The position numbers were made by a program, and so were the translations under genes. The notes beneath the pieces were generated by a model. That model was not told the origin of the DNA and searched no databases. It worked only from the letters and a program-made list of their open reading frames with translations. Of a stretch of 64,000 nucleotides of DNA, positions 52,587 through 61,390 are shown in pieces; position 1 is the stretch's first letter; every line of letters begins with the position of its first letter. This DNA comes from CAWJMN01 sp963844055 (GTDB lineage Bacteria; Planctomycetota; Planctomycetia; Pirellulales; Pirellulaceae), in the NCBI GenBank assembly GCA_963844055.1, contig CAWJMN010000002.1, forward strand, positions 682,001-746,000, read 5' to 3'.

Positions 52587-55500
52587 ATGATCCCTCCAAA
52601 ACTTACCCTACTATCGCACGGGCTGTGCTGTTTTTTGGCACTTTTGCTGGTGGCGAATGTATGCCGCGCCGAGGAGGGAGCCCAGGCACTGGAGGCTTCG
52701 TTTGAGAAACAGGCCCAGCCGTTTTTAAAGCAACACTGTGAACGTTGCCACCATGCGGAGAAGCTGACATCAGGTGTCCGCGTGGATCACCTGAATGCCA
52801 AGCTGGAGGATCGTCATCTGAAGCTATGGGAGGGAATCCAAAAGCAAGTAAACAGCCAAGCGATGCCTCCTGAGGATGAACCGCAACCCACGGCAGAAGA
52901 ACGCCAACAGATGGTTGCCTGGATTGACCAAGCCTTGAAGGTAGCACGCTCCCGTCCGACGCCAAAAAATGGTGGAGCACGCCGCCTTACCGTAACGCAG
53001 TATCGCAACACGCTGAAGGAACTGCTGCTGCTCGAAGATGACCTGACAGAGGCACTTCCCCCTGATGCGGTCTCTCGGGATGGGTTTGTAAATAACCAGG
53101 AAACGCTGGTTCTGTCGCCGCTGCTACTGGAAGCGTATTTTGAAATTGCCGAAAAGGCTTTGGACCGTAGCCTCGTCGATGAAAAGGCGAAGCCGACGAT
53201 TCAGAACTTCCGGGTTGACCTGGGAGCAGCGATCAATCCTAAGCCCTGCCCCGACAAGCTAATCTTGGGAGCAGACAGCCTGCTTTTGAATAATGAGGAC
53301 TTGCTCGTAACACAACTGACGCCACAAAAGCCGTTCGAATACGAGCCGTTCTTCATGCCAACGAAGTACCGCTTCATCGAAGGCTACCAAGGGAATGATA
53401 CCGTTCGGGGCTGGCGTGATTTTGACAGCATCTACCACGCTGTTTTTGCCTGCATGCGTGGCTCACATGGCTATCCAAAGGGGCGAGCTTATAGCACGGT
53501 TCCGGAAGGACTGTTATTGCGCCCAGCCATCCCCAGTGCCGAAGTATTTGGCGTAGAAAGCACGTACGGTCCTCGCGCCAACTTTAAAATCTCGCTTCGT
53601 GATCTGCCTGATAATGGTCGCTTTCGAGTCACGGTCACTGCTGCGAAATACAAGGATGGCCTGCTACTGGAGGGGAGTGATGCCAGCCAAGCCGCTGATG
53701 CAGCGGGGGCGATCCACTGTCGCGACCTTGCCAAGCCACAATCGGTGGAAATCAAACAGGCGGGGATTTACCAAATCGATGCCTATACGGCTGGGCGCGA
53801 AGTTCCGGCGATCAAGCCGGACTCTTCTCGGCTGACCGAGGGGCTGATTGGGGCTTGGTCGCTAGAGGGGAATGCCACAAGCACACCTGACCGCAAGGAA
53901 TTAAGTGGTCGACTCGTGGGTGATGCAAAGTTTGTGGATTCGCCGTTCGGCAAAGCTGTCTCTCTTGATGGCGAGGGGGATGCTGTAGTGGTCCCTCGTC
54001 ATGAATCGATGAATGTTGGCAGTGGCGACTTTACCGTCGCGGCCTGGATCCACCCCAAACAACTTCGACAAGCGGGAATCGTTTGCCTCGGCAAATATAG
54101 CTGGACGCATGGCTGGTACTTGGACATGCCTAATGATCAAGGCGTGCTGAGGATTGAGACTGCTGGCCCCAACAATCAAACCAATGGAACGGTCGCCTCT
54201 CCGCCGGGCGTGATCCGTGTGAATTCCTGGCAACATGTGGCGGCCGTCGTGCGGCGTGAAACAGGCGAGACTCGACTATACGTCAATGGCTATCAGGTTG
54301 CAAAAGGGACGATTGGACCAGCCATCCTGGATAATCCGAAAGTGGACCTGTATCTGGGCCGAATTCAGGACGCTCAGCAGTTTCGCGGTGAAATCGATGA
54401 ACCTCGCCTTTACGGCCGAGCCCTTGGTGAGGCGGAGATTCAGGCACTTGTGGAGCCGGGACGTCGATTTGTGTCGCCGCCCCCTTTGGAAAAGCCCCAA
54501 GAGCTAACCTTGGCCTTAGGTAAACGGCAGTTTAATGCCGTACTGCAACAGCCGGCGTTTGTTGCCGTTCGACTGCCTGCTGGAACGCTGGATTTGAGCG
54601 TAAAGTACTCGGGCGGAAGTGGTTTAGACCGCATTGTTTTGACTCCGCTTGCTGCCGAACTTCCACTGGCTAAGCGATTTGAGGACTTTGAAAAGCGATC
54701 GCCACAACTGGGCGTGCATCTGGGTCTACGTCGCGATTGCGGCAGCACGCTTTCTCCTGTGGGAACTCCTCAAGCTGTAACGACCGAAACGTTTACCCAG
54801 TATGTATTTGAAGGGGCGATTCGCAATTTCCCTAGTCCGGACGTTGAGAAAGACAATGTCAACTATCTAGCAGGCATTCGCGAAATCGGCGTGCGAAGCG
54901 AGTACACCGATGGTCGCGACATGCCGCAACTACTGATCCGGTCGGTGGAGTTCGAAGGGCCTTATTACGATACTTGGCCCTCGGCGTCCCACCGCAACCT
55001 GTTCATTGACTTTGATCGCAAAGAGGACTTGCCTGCCTACGCACGCGAGATCATCCGAACGTTTGCCACTCGCGCCTACCGTCGGCCTGTTTCAGGTGAC
55101 GAGGAATCGGCGCTGCTAAAGGTATTTGAGAAGTCGATGGGAGAGGGAAATAGCTTTTCCAATAGTGTGAAGGATGCGTTGCAAGTTGTTCTGACTTCGC
55201 CGCAGTTCCTCTTTTTGATTGAAAATAGCAGCACACCTGCCCCAGAGCCACTTGGCGAACATGAGTTGGCATCGAAGCTCTCGTACTTCCTGTGGAATGG
55301 TCCTCCGGACGAGACCACGTTGAAGCTGGCGGCGGAAGGAAAGCTTCGTGGCCAATTGGACACAGAAGTGGATCGTTTAATTGAAAGTCCACGTTTCTCG
55401 CAGTTCATCGGCGAGTTTACTTCCCAGTGGCTAGCGCTAGAAAAGTTCCATGTGCTCGAGCCAGATCGCAATCGCTTTCCCAAGTTGACGCGTGATACTC

Positions 55501-56234
55501 GTAATGAACTGCGGCAAGAGCCTGTTCAGTTCCTTCAGTACCTGATTCGCAACAACCTGCCGGTACGGAATCTGATCCAGTCGGACTTTGTCGTCGCCAA
55601 TGAAACGGTCGCTAGTTACTACGACTTAGCCGACAAGGTAGAGAGCGGATTTGTTTTCGTTGCAATCCCACATGGTCGCCGCGAGCTTGGTGGCGTGCTT
55701 GGTCAAGCAGCGATTATGGCAGGTCTATCGGACGGACGAGAATCCAATCCGGTGAAACGGGGTGCTTGGTTGGCGCGTCGAATTGTTGCTGAACCACCCG
55801 ATGACCCGCCACCGAATGTTCCCACGTTAAAGGAAGAGATGCAGCTTTCCCTGCGAGAACGACTGGAGCGGCATCGCAATCAGCCGGGCTGTGCGCAGTG
55901 CCACTCGAAAATTGATCCTTGGGGGGTTCCTTTTGAGGAATACGATGCAGGAGGGCTTTGGAAAAAGCAGCCCGTCGACGCACGGTCGACCTTGCCTGAT
56001 AAGACGGAAGTAGCGGGCGTCAGCGACCTGAAACGGTATCTGGCAGATGATCGTATCGATCAAGTGGCCTTTAGCGTTCTCAAGCACTTGGCGACGTATG
56101 CAACGGGCCGTAGCCTCACCTATAATGAGCTGGAGTTTTTGAAGCGTGAAGGGGTAAAATTAAAAGCCGACGGGTACCGCATGAAGGACCTCATTCGGTT
56201 TGTGGCCAACAGCCCCATCTTCCTTGAAAAGTAA
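52587..56234 (+). CDS. DUF1587/1592/1588/1585-type protein with inserted LamG-like domain
   Basis: This 1215-residue protein has a signal peptide (about 1-28). The N-terminal haem-type motif is C51-ER-C54-H55; DUF1587-like NTLKELLLLEDDL follows near residue 140. Residues about 418-620 form a LamG/concanavalin-like insert (GLIGAWSLEGNATS, GDFTVAAWIHPK, WQHVAAVVRRETGETRLYVNG, EIDEPRLYGRALGEAEI). The DUF1592, DUF1588 and DUF1585 parts follow, with CAQCHSKIDPWG near 1101 and the C-terminal ATYATGRSLTYNELEF. Typical relatives are shorter and lack LamG, so the insert probably adds carbohydrate binding. Co-directional with the DUF1552 gene 78 bp downstream. Confidence 0.85.
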   Translation: MIPPKLTLLSHGLCCFLALLLVANVCRAEEGAQALEASFEKQAQPFLKQHCERCHHAEKLTSGVRVDHLNAKLEDRHLKLWEGIQKQVNSQAMPPEDEPQPTAEERQQMVAWIDQALKVARSRPTPKNGGARRLTVTQYRNTLKELLLLEDDLTEALPPDAVSRDGFVNNQETLVLSPLLLEAYFEIAEKALDRSLVDEKAKPTIQNFRVDLGAAINPKPCPDKLILGADSLLLNNEDLLVTQLTPQKPFEYEPFFMPTKYRFIEGYQGNDTVRGWRDFDSIYHAVFACMRGSHGYPKGRAYSTVPEGLLLRPAIPSAEVFGVESTYGPRANFKISLRDLPDNGRFRVTVTAAKYKDGLLLEGSDASQAADAAGAIHCRDLAKPQSVEIKQAGIYQIDAYTAGREVPAIKPDSSRLTEGLIGAWSLEGNATSTPDRKELSGRLVGDAKFVDSPFGKAVSLDGEGDAVVVPRHESMNVGSGDFTVAAWIHPKQLRQAGIVCLGKYSWTHGWYLDMPNDQGVLRIETAGPNNQTNGTVASPPGVIRVNSWQHVAAVVRRETGETRLYVNGYQVAKGTIGPAILDNPKVDLYLGRIQDAQQFRGEIDEPRLYGRALGEAEIQALVEPGRRFVSPPPLEKPQELTLALGKRQFNAVLQQPAFVAVRLPAGTLDLSVKYSGGSGLDRIVLTPLAAELPLAKRFEDFEKRSPQLGVHLGLRRDCGSTLSPVGTPQAVTTETFTQYVFEGAIRNFPSPDVEKDNVNYLAGIREIGVRSEYTDGRDMPQLLIRSVEFEGPYYDTWPSASHRNLFIDFDRKEDLPAYAREIIRTFATRAYRRPVSGDEESALLKVFEKSMGEGNSFSNSVKDALQVVLTSPQFLFLIENSSTPAPEPLGEHELASKLSYFLWNGPPDETTLKLAAEGKLRGQLDTEVDRLIESPRFSQFIGEFTSQWLALEKFHVLEPDRNRFPKLTRDTRNELRQEPVQFLQYLIRNNLPVRNLIQSDFVVANETVASYYDLADKVESGFVFVAIPHGRRELGGVLGQAAIMAGLSDGRESNPVKRGAWLARRIVAEPPDDPPPNVPTLKEEMQLSLRERLERHRNQPGCAQCHSKIDPWGVPFEEYDAGGLWKKQPVDARSTLPDKTEVAGVSDLKRYLADDRIDQVAFSVLKHLATYATGRSLTYNELEFLKREGVKLKADGYRMKDLIRFVANSPIFLEK

Positions 56235-56312
56235 CCCCGCCGGATTTCCACTGCCCCAATCCACTTTGTCGATTAACGCGAACCCTAACCGATAGTCGGT
56301 ACCGGAGTGTTT

Positions 56313-57653
56313 ATGAGCCAGTCTCCACAACTCAATCGCCGTGCATTTCTCCAAGGGATTGGCGGCGTTGCATTGGCGTTGCCGGTTCTCGACGCGATGG
56401 GGGCCGAAGTGGCCGAAAGTATTCCTCGCCGCTTTTGTGCCCTCTATACCGCAAATGGGATGTCGCTGCCACGAACGGAGAATGGCATTAATGATTGGAG
56501 CTGGTTCCCTACCGCGGAAGAGAATGGCGAGTTTGTCTTCGGAAAATCGACCGAGCCGCTGAGCCCGTTTCGAAAGCAAGTCAGCTTTGTTGGCGGCCTA
56601 TATCACCCAAGTGGCCCTAAGGCAGATCCGCACGTTTGTTCGGACATGTGGCTAACTGGAGCCCCGCTCCATAATCCCAAACCAGGAACTTACAACTCGG
56701 CCGGACTCGACCAAGTGGTAGCGCTGCACACCAAGCAGTACTGCCGTCAACCATCGCTGGTACTTTCGATTGATGCAGGAACGGGCTTTCTCTCTCGCAC
56801 AGGGACAATTTCGTACAGCCTGGAAGGAAGGCCGATTCCGGCAGAAAACAGTCCGCGCCGCGTTTTTGATCGCCTGTTCCGAAGTGACCGTACTTCGCTC
56901 ACCTCTGAACGGGCAGCGCTTCAGCGGCGTATGAAACTTGTCGATGCCGTGGCCCAAAGTGCCAAGTCGCTACAGCAGCAACTGGGCCAATCGGATCGCG
57001 AGCGAATGGACCAATACCTGACTTCGCTCAATGAAGTGGAGTCACGACTGATTGCCTCGGAACGCTGGATTGATGTTCCGCTGAAGCAGCAGGACTACTC
57101 CCACTTGAATTTGGACATCACCAATGAAGGAGAGCCGGCCGAGTATTACCGCAACATGTTCGACCTGATTTCCTTGGCGTTTGATGCGGATATCACCCGT
57201 TCCGTCGCCTTCATGCTGAACCGTGAAGATGGCATGGGGATCAGCGATACCTTCCCACTGAAGCTGGGTCTGACAAGAACGCACCATTCGCTGTCACATG
57301 CCGGTGACAAGGATGGCCAGTTGGAATTTGCCAAATATGACCTCTTCTTAAGCCAACAATTGGCCTACTTCTTCAAGCAATTGACGAAGTTCCAAGACCG
57401 CAATGGAAGTGTGCTCGACAATACGATCGTACTGTTCGGAAGCGGTGCGAGCACTACCCACAACCCTCGCAACCTGCCGACACTCCTTGCCGGCGGTGCT
57501 AATCTGGGGCTCAAACATGGCACTTATTGGCACAATGGCGAGACTCGAATGTCGAACGTCTATCTGAGCATTCTGCGGTCGATGGGCATTGAACAAGAGT
57601 CGTTCGCCGACAGCACTAGCACCTTTAGCAGCGCCGTCTTCGGCCGCGTTTAG
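56313..57653 (+). CDS. DUF1552 secreted protein
   Basis: This 446-residue protein has a twin-arginine leader (LNRRAFLQGIGGVALALPVLDAMG). DUF1552 motifs are FCALYTANGMSLP, WFPTAEENGEFVFGKSTEPLSPFR, and VLFGSGASTTHNPRNLPTLLAGG near the C-terminus. DUF1552 genes regularly follow DUF1592-type genes in planctomycetes and related phyla, as here. It is probably a relative of the sulfatase/phosphatase-like fold; the activity is unknown. The ATG at 56313 with GGAG upstream is preferred to the GTG at 56307. Confidence 0.88.
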   Translation: MSQSPQLNRRAFLQGIGGVALALPVLDAMGAEVAESIPRRFCALYTANGMSLPRTENGINDWSWFPTAEENGEFVFGKSTEPLSPFRKQVSFVGGLYHPSGPKADPHVCSDMWLTGAPLHNPKPGTYNSAGLDQVVALHTKQYCRQPSLVLSIDAGTGFLSRTGTISYSLEGRPIPAENSPRRVFDRLFRSDRTSLTSERAALQRRMKLVDAVAQSAKSLQQQLGQSDRERMDQYLTSLNEVESRLIASERWIDVPLKQQDYSHLNLDITNEGEPAEYYRNMFDLISLAFDADITRSVAFMLNREDGMGISDTFPLKLGLTRTHHSLSHAGDKDGQLEFAKYDLFLSQQLAYFFKQLTKFQDRNGSVLDNTIVLFGSGASTTHNPRNLPTLLAGGANLGLKHGTYWHNGETRMSNVYLSILRSMGIEQESFADSTSTFSSAVFGRV

Positions 57654-57788
57654 TAACCAGTATGGATTAGCAGGTTACCGATCAGGATTACCGGGCGATT
57701 CTGCACTTAGCGTTTGCCGGAGGTGCAACCCCTTGTTAATTTAATCGTCCGGTGACTGAGGAGCCGGGAATGTGCGTGGAGTGCTGAG

Positions 57789-58466
57789 GTGCTTAAATCC
57801 ATTTTGACGTCGCTGGCTCTTGGAGTCGTCGTCGGGCTTTTCCTATCTGGATATGCTTTGGTGAAGGGCAAAGCCGTCGACGTTAAAACCACACTCCTTT
57901 TCTGTGGAATGAGTACGACTGCGTGCTTGTTCCTGACTTTAGGCGATAGCCTTCAGGCCAAAGCAGTGCTTAAGGATCGAGAATGGAATGACCTGCAAGG
58001 TTCGTCTGATCCATTAATCGCCCTCATCAATGCAGACACGACGCTTTGCCTCAAACGCTGCTTCGGATCAGTGACGTCGGAATACTTTGAAATCCATTGG
58101 GTTGTCAATTCGACGACCTTCGATTTCAACACCTCCGTGATTTCGCTTACGGCAAAGAAACCGATGGCCGCGAACGTGGCGAGGCAGGAAGTTAATCGAA
58201 TCGCCTACCAGTATTGCGGCGGACATTTTCTTCGATCTCAAACGGTCGGCGTAATCATCCGTGGCGCAGATCCCGATCTACAAGCCAAGCCACTCATACC
58301 CAGCGTCTTTTTGGGAAGCACCGGAATTATTTGGGCGATTTGTGTCTGTGATACCAACCGCGTCGTCGATGCGTTTAAAACTCCTCACCCTGTGAAGACC
58401 GACGAGATTTACCTTCGCTTGCTAGATTGGTTTTCGCAATCGGATTACGCTGTGCCGAACCTCTAG
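57789..58466 (+). CDS. membrane protein, unknown
   Basis: This is a 225-residue protein with a GTG start. Two membrane helices lie at the N-terminus (about 4-27 and 33-52), followed by a soluble domain with alternating strands and an YCGGHF segment near 140. No motif is recognised. It is separate from the DUF1552 gene by 135 bases and precedes the tRNA gene on the other strand. Confidence 0.6.
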   Translation: MLKSILTSLALGVVVGLFLSGYALVKGKAVDVKTTLLFCGMSTTACLFLTLGDSLQAKAVLKDREWNDLQGSSDPLIALINADTTLCLKRCFGSVTSEYFEIHWVVNSTTFDFNTSVISLTAKKPMAANVARQEVNRIAYQYCGGHFLRSQTVGVIIRGADPDLQAKPLIPSVFLGSTGIIWAICVCDTNRVVDAFKTPHPVKTDEIYLRLLDWFSQSDYAVPNL

Positions 58467-58741
58467 GCCCGTAGGTTGATGCTCCCTGCGGCGGGGTAAT
58501 GAAGGTGCAGGGAATGGCCGCATCTGGGCTGGCACGAACCAAGGAGCCGTTAGCCTCGTGGAATTGGCTGGCCCCCATTTAATGGGGAAGGTAAAGACGA
58601 CAGCGCCCTTCAGACATGGCAGTTAACAATCGCTGTAACTTCTTTTGAGACAACGACTTTTGGATTTAACCAGGGATTGCTACGCCTCCATGGAGCCTAG
58701 CGAAGCACTATCCAAAGTACCACAAATCGTTCTCAGCCAAC
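58467..58741. other. intergenic region, no supported gene
   Basis: About 275 bases between an unknown membrane protein gene and the tRNA terminator. A small palindrome CCCCATTTAATGGGG lies at 58573-58587. Nothing else is recognisable. Confidence 0.4.
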
Positions 58742-58775
58742 AAAAAAAGCCCTCGATCTGCTTAGATCAAGGGCT
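58742..58775 (-). terminator. rho-independent terminator of the tRNA-Ala gene
   Basis: On the minus strand AGCCCTTGATCT, loop AAGC, AGATCGAGGGCT form a 12-bp stem with one mismatch, followed directly by seven T residues. It lies 12 bases beyond the tRNA 3' end. Confidence 0.9.
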
Positions 58776-58787
58776 CTTCTAGGGAAG

Positions 58788-58860
<73 letters not shown>

Positions 58861-59261
58861 ATCGGTAGACTGTCGCAAGTTGCTCAGCCCGTAATGAATT
58901 GAGCCAACGACAAGTTCCAGCTAGATGCGTGAAAGTATTCCATCCTTTCTCGCGTGTCAAGGACGGCCTGCAATTCTGCGCCCGCCGTTTGGCCCGGCCA
59001 TACCTGTTTGTTGCAAGATTGCTGGGCTGATCAGCGGACCGACACATGTAAAGCTGTTAAACGTTGGAGAAGATGCGCCCACAAGTCCTTTTATTTCAAG
59101 CACTTACACCGAGTGCAACGATTGCCGCAGCAAATAGCCCCGGACTAGGCTCGTTGGTCCATCTCTAAGTTTCCGGGTGGGCTGAAATCGCTTGATTCGC
59201 TACAACAGGGTCGCTGCCACACAAAAATCTTCCCTGCCAACGTCTGCCGGAGCCGCAAAAA
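58861..59261. other. intergenic region upstream of tRNA and membrane protein genes
   Basis: About 400 bases containing the tRNA promoter (leftward) and the presumed promoter of the gene at 59262. Short open frames here show no support. No repeat is seen. Confidence 0.4.
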
Positions 59262-60278
59262 TTGAGAAAGTATGCCAGCATCGCCCTGAATGTGGGGATA
59301 TCCGCAGCGGCAATTGGCTATTTGGGATATCGAGCATCCCAAGAGAAACGCTTTTGGGCTCTCGTTGAAGGCCAAAAGGATTGGGGGATGCTGCTTCTGG
59401 CCGGGCTGACGGTGCTTTTGGCGGTCAGTCTGACGATGTTTCGCTGGCGATTGCTCGTTCGTGCCCTGGATATTCCTTTGTCGATGCCAGATGCACTGCG
59501 GGTAGGCTTTCTGGGATACCTGTTTAACCTGCTGCCACTGGGGCTCGTGGGAGGCGACGGGCTGAAAGCTTACTTCGTCGCGAAGAAGTTTCCTTCCCAT
59601 GCGACAGAGGCCGTGGCGACCGTTCTTTTGGACCGGGTCATCGGCCTAGCTGCCCTGCTGATGTTTGCCGGCATTGCCACATTGCAACTGGACCTGGACT
59701 CGTTTGGCGAGAAAGACCGGGGCCTGATCACCAACATTTGTCTAGCCACTCGCTGGGCAGGCGGAATTAGCTTTTGCGGCCTGATGGTCTTTTTGATTCC
59801 CGGCCTGACCGGGCTTTCCTTGTGGGACAATTTGTCCAAGTTGCCACTGGTTGGCAAACAGCTGGGAAAGCTCGTGGAAGCGATGCGTCTGTATCGCAAG
59901 CGGGCCGATCAAATCTTGGTTGCCATCCTGATGAGCCTTGCCGTACACGGTCTGTACGTGATCATGATCTATCTCGTCGGAAGCAGCCTGCTTGAAGATG
60001 GCAAGCCCACCGCTCAGCCCTCGTTTGCAACCCACTTTGTGATGGGGCCACTATCCATGACGGCCGGCGCACTACCGCTGGGAAGCATGGAAGTCGTGCT
60101 CTCTGTGCTTTATGACGCGATGATTCCTGCCGACCAGCTGGAGAACGCGATTGGACAAAAGGGCTTTTTGATCGCCTTGGTTTATCGCCTGCTGCAAATT
60201 AGCGTGGCAAGCATTGGCATGATTTACTATGTGATGGGGCGAACCGAAAAAGAAGCGATGCCTACCCATGCGGAATAG
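59262..60278 (+). CDS. lysylphosphatidylglycerol synthase TM-region/UPF0104 family protein
   Basis: This 338-residue polytopic protein has about eight helices. The family motif FLGYLFNLLPLGLVGGDGLKAYFVAKKFP (about 87-115) and TVLLDRVIGL match the flippase-like domain of MprF/AglD-type proteins. There is no synthase domain, so it may move a lipid or lipid-linked sugar across the membrane rather than make aminoacyl-lipid. The start is TTG at 59262 with GGAG eight bases before. Convergent with the secreted protein at 60306. Confidence 0.82.
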   Translation: MRKYASIALNVGISAAAIGYLGYRASQEKRFWALVEGQKDWGMLLLAGLTVLLAVSLTMFRWRLLVRALDIPLSMPDALRVGFLGYLFNLLPLGLVGGDGLKAYFVAKKFPSHATEAVATVLLDRVIGLAALLMFAGIATLQLDLDSFGEKDRGLITNICLATRWAGGISFCGLMVFLIPGLTGLSLWDNLSKLPLVGKQLGKLVEAMRLYRKRADQILVAILMSLAVHGLYVIMIYLVGSSLLEDGKPTAQPSFATHFVMGPLSMTAGALPLGSMEVVLSVLYDAMIPADQLENAIGQKGFLIALVYRLLQISVASIGMIYYVMGRTEKEAMPTHAE

Positions 60279-60305
60279 GTTTGCCGTAGCTCGGAAATGT
60301 CTTTG

Positions 60306-61178
60306 CTACTTGCCCTGCGCAGGAGATAATTGCACTGCGTACTCGAAATCGCCCAGCAAGGATCGGACGTAAAGCTTGGATTTCTCCGCCTGCAACCTTT
60401 CCCTCTCTTTTTGAATTAGCGAGCCGGCATAGCTGCCTTTCGCATCGGTAAGGCCATAAGCAATTACACGAGCAGGTCCTGACACCGGCTGTTCCACCAC
60501 AGCGACAGGCAAGTGGCCCAGAATTGGGTCCGAAGCCCCTGAGAAAAAACGGGCGGAATACTGCCAGCGATTACCCTCCCTCTTGGCTGAGCCTTCTACA
60601 CCTTCCATCTGAAATGGAAGGATGCAAAACAGCAGCATTTCGCCTGGGGCAAGGGTTACATCAAACGGCCGAGCTTTCCCCTGCAAGAATCCATCCGTCA
60701 CGTTGTAGATCAAATCGGTTCCAGCGACAGCGTCCGCGTAGGTAAGCGTAAAACGCATGGATCCTTTTCCCGAGGCGAGTTGAGGACGATAAACGAGCGT
60801 GTACCGCACATCGCGCCCTGTGATTAGTCCGGCCGTCTGCAAGGCCGATTGCTGCTGGGCTGGGTCAACAAGCTGCTCTATGATCAAGCCGCCAACCTGA
60901 GCGATTTGCTTGTTGGCAAGTAGCGGTGTAATAACTTCTAACCGAGATTGCCGCTCCGCCCTTTGCTGCTTTACGAGAGCAGAAAAGCGACTTTCCTGCA
61001 GTAGAGTCTGCGACTCCTGCGTGGGAGCGGGCTGAGCGGAAACCTGGGCCGTTACAGAACGCCCCACAAGCAATAGTCCCCCCGTTAAAAACAGTGGTAC
61101 CAGCAAGCAACGGCATTGCCTGCCAAAAACACAGCAAAACGCTGGGGTTGACGCAGAAAACCAAGCGATGGGAAGCAT
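60306..61178 (-). CDS. secreted hypothetical protein
   Basis: This 290-residue protein has an N-terminal hydrophobic region (about 1-45) with two possible signal segments, then a mostly helical and strand-mixed body with Gln-rich QESQTLLQESRF and a C-terminal charged part. It has no recognised family. The ATG at 61178 has an AGAGGG site nine bases upstream; the alternative TTG at 61202 does not. Divergent from the TPR-thioredoxin gene. Confidence 0.6.
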   Translation of the reverse strand: MLPIAWFSASTPAFCCVFGRQCRCLLVPLFLTGGLLLVGRSVTAQVSAQPAPTQESQTLLQESRFSALVKQQRAERQSRLEVITPLLANKQIAQVGGLIIEQLVDPAQQQSALQTAGLITGRDVRYTLVYRPQLASGKGSMRFTLTYADAVAGTDLIYNVTDGFLQGKARPFDVTLAPGEMLLFCILPFQMEGVEGSAKREGNRWQYSARFFSGASDPILGHLPVAVVEQPVSGPARVIAYGLTDAKGSYAGSLIQKERERLQAEKSKLYVRSLLGDFEYAVQLSPAQGK

Positions 61179-61390
61179 GAGGAAAAGCCCTCTAAGGTGC
61201 AAATTCGTCGCGTTAACTCGAATTTCCCATTACACCACTCCGTCCCTGCCGAGGCAAGTCAGAGAGTTTCCTCCGCTTTTTTGGACGTATAATGGAGGAT
61301 TGCCGGTGAGTTCTGGAAACACAGGCCACCGACACCCTCACCCTCGCCGAATTGCCCACCACGATGCTTAATACCACGGGACACATTCCT

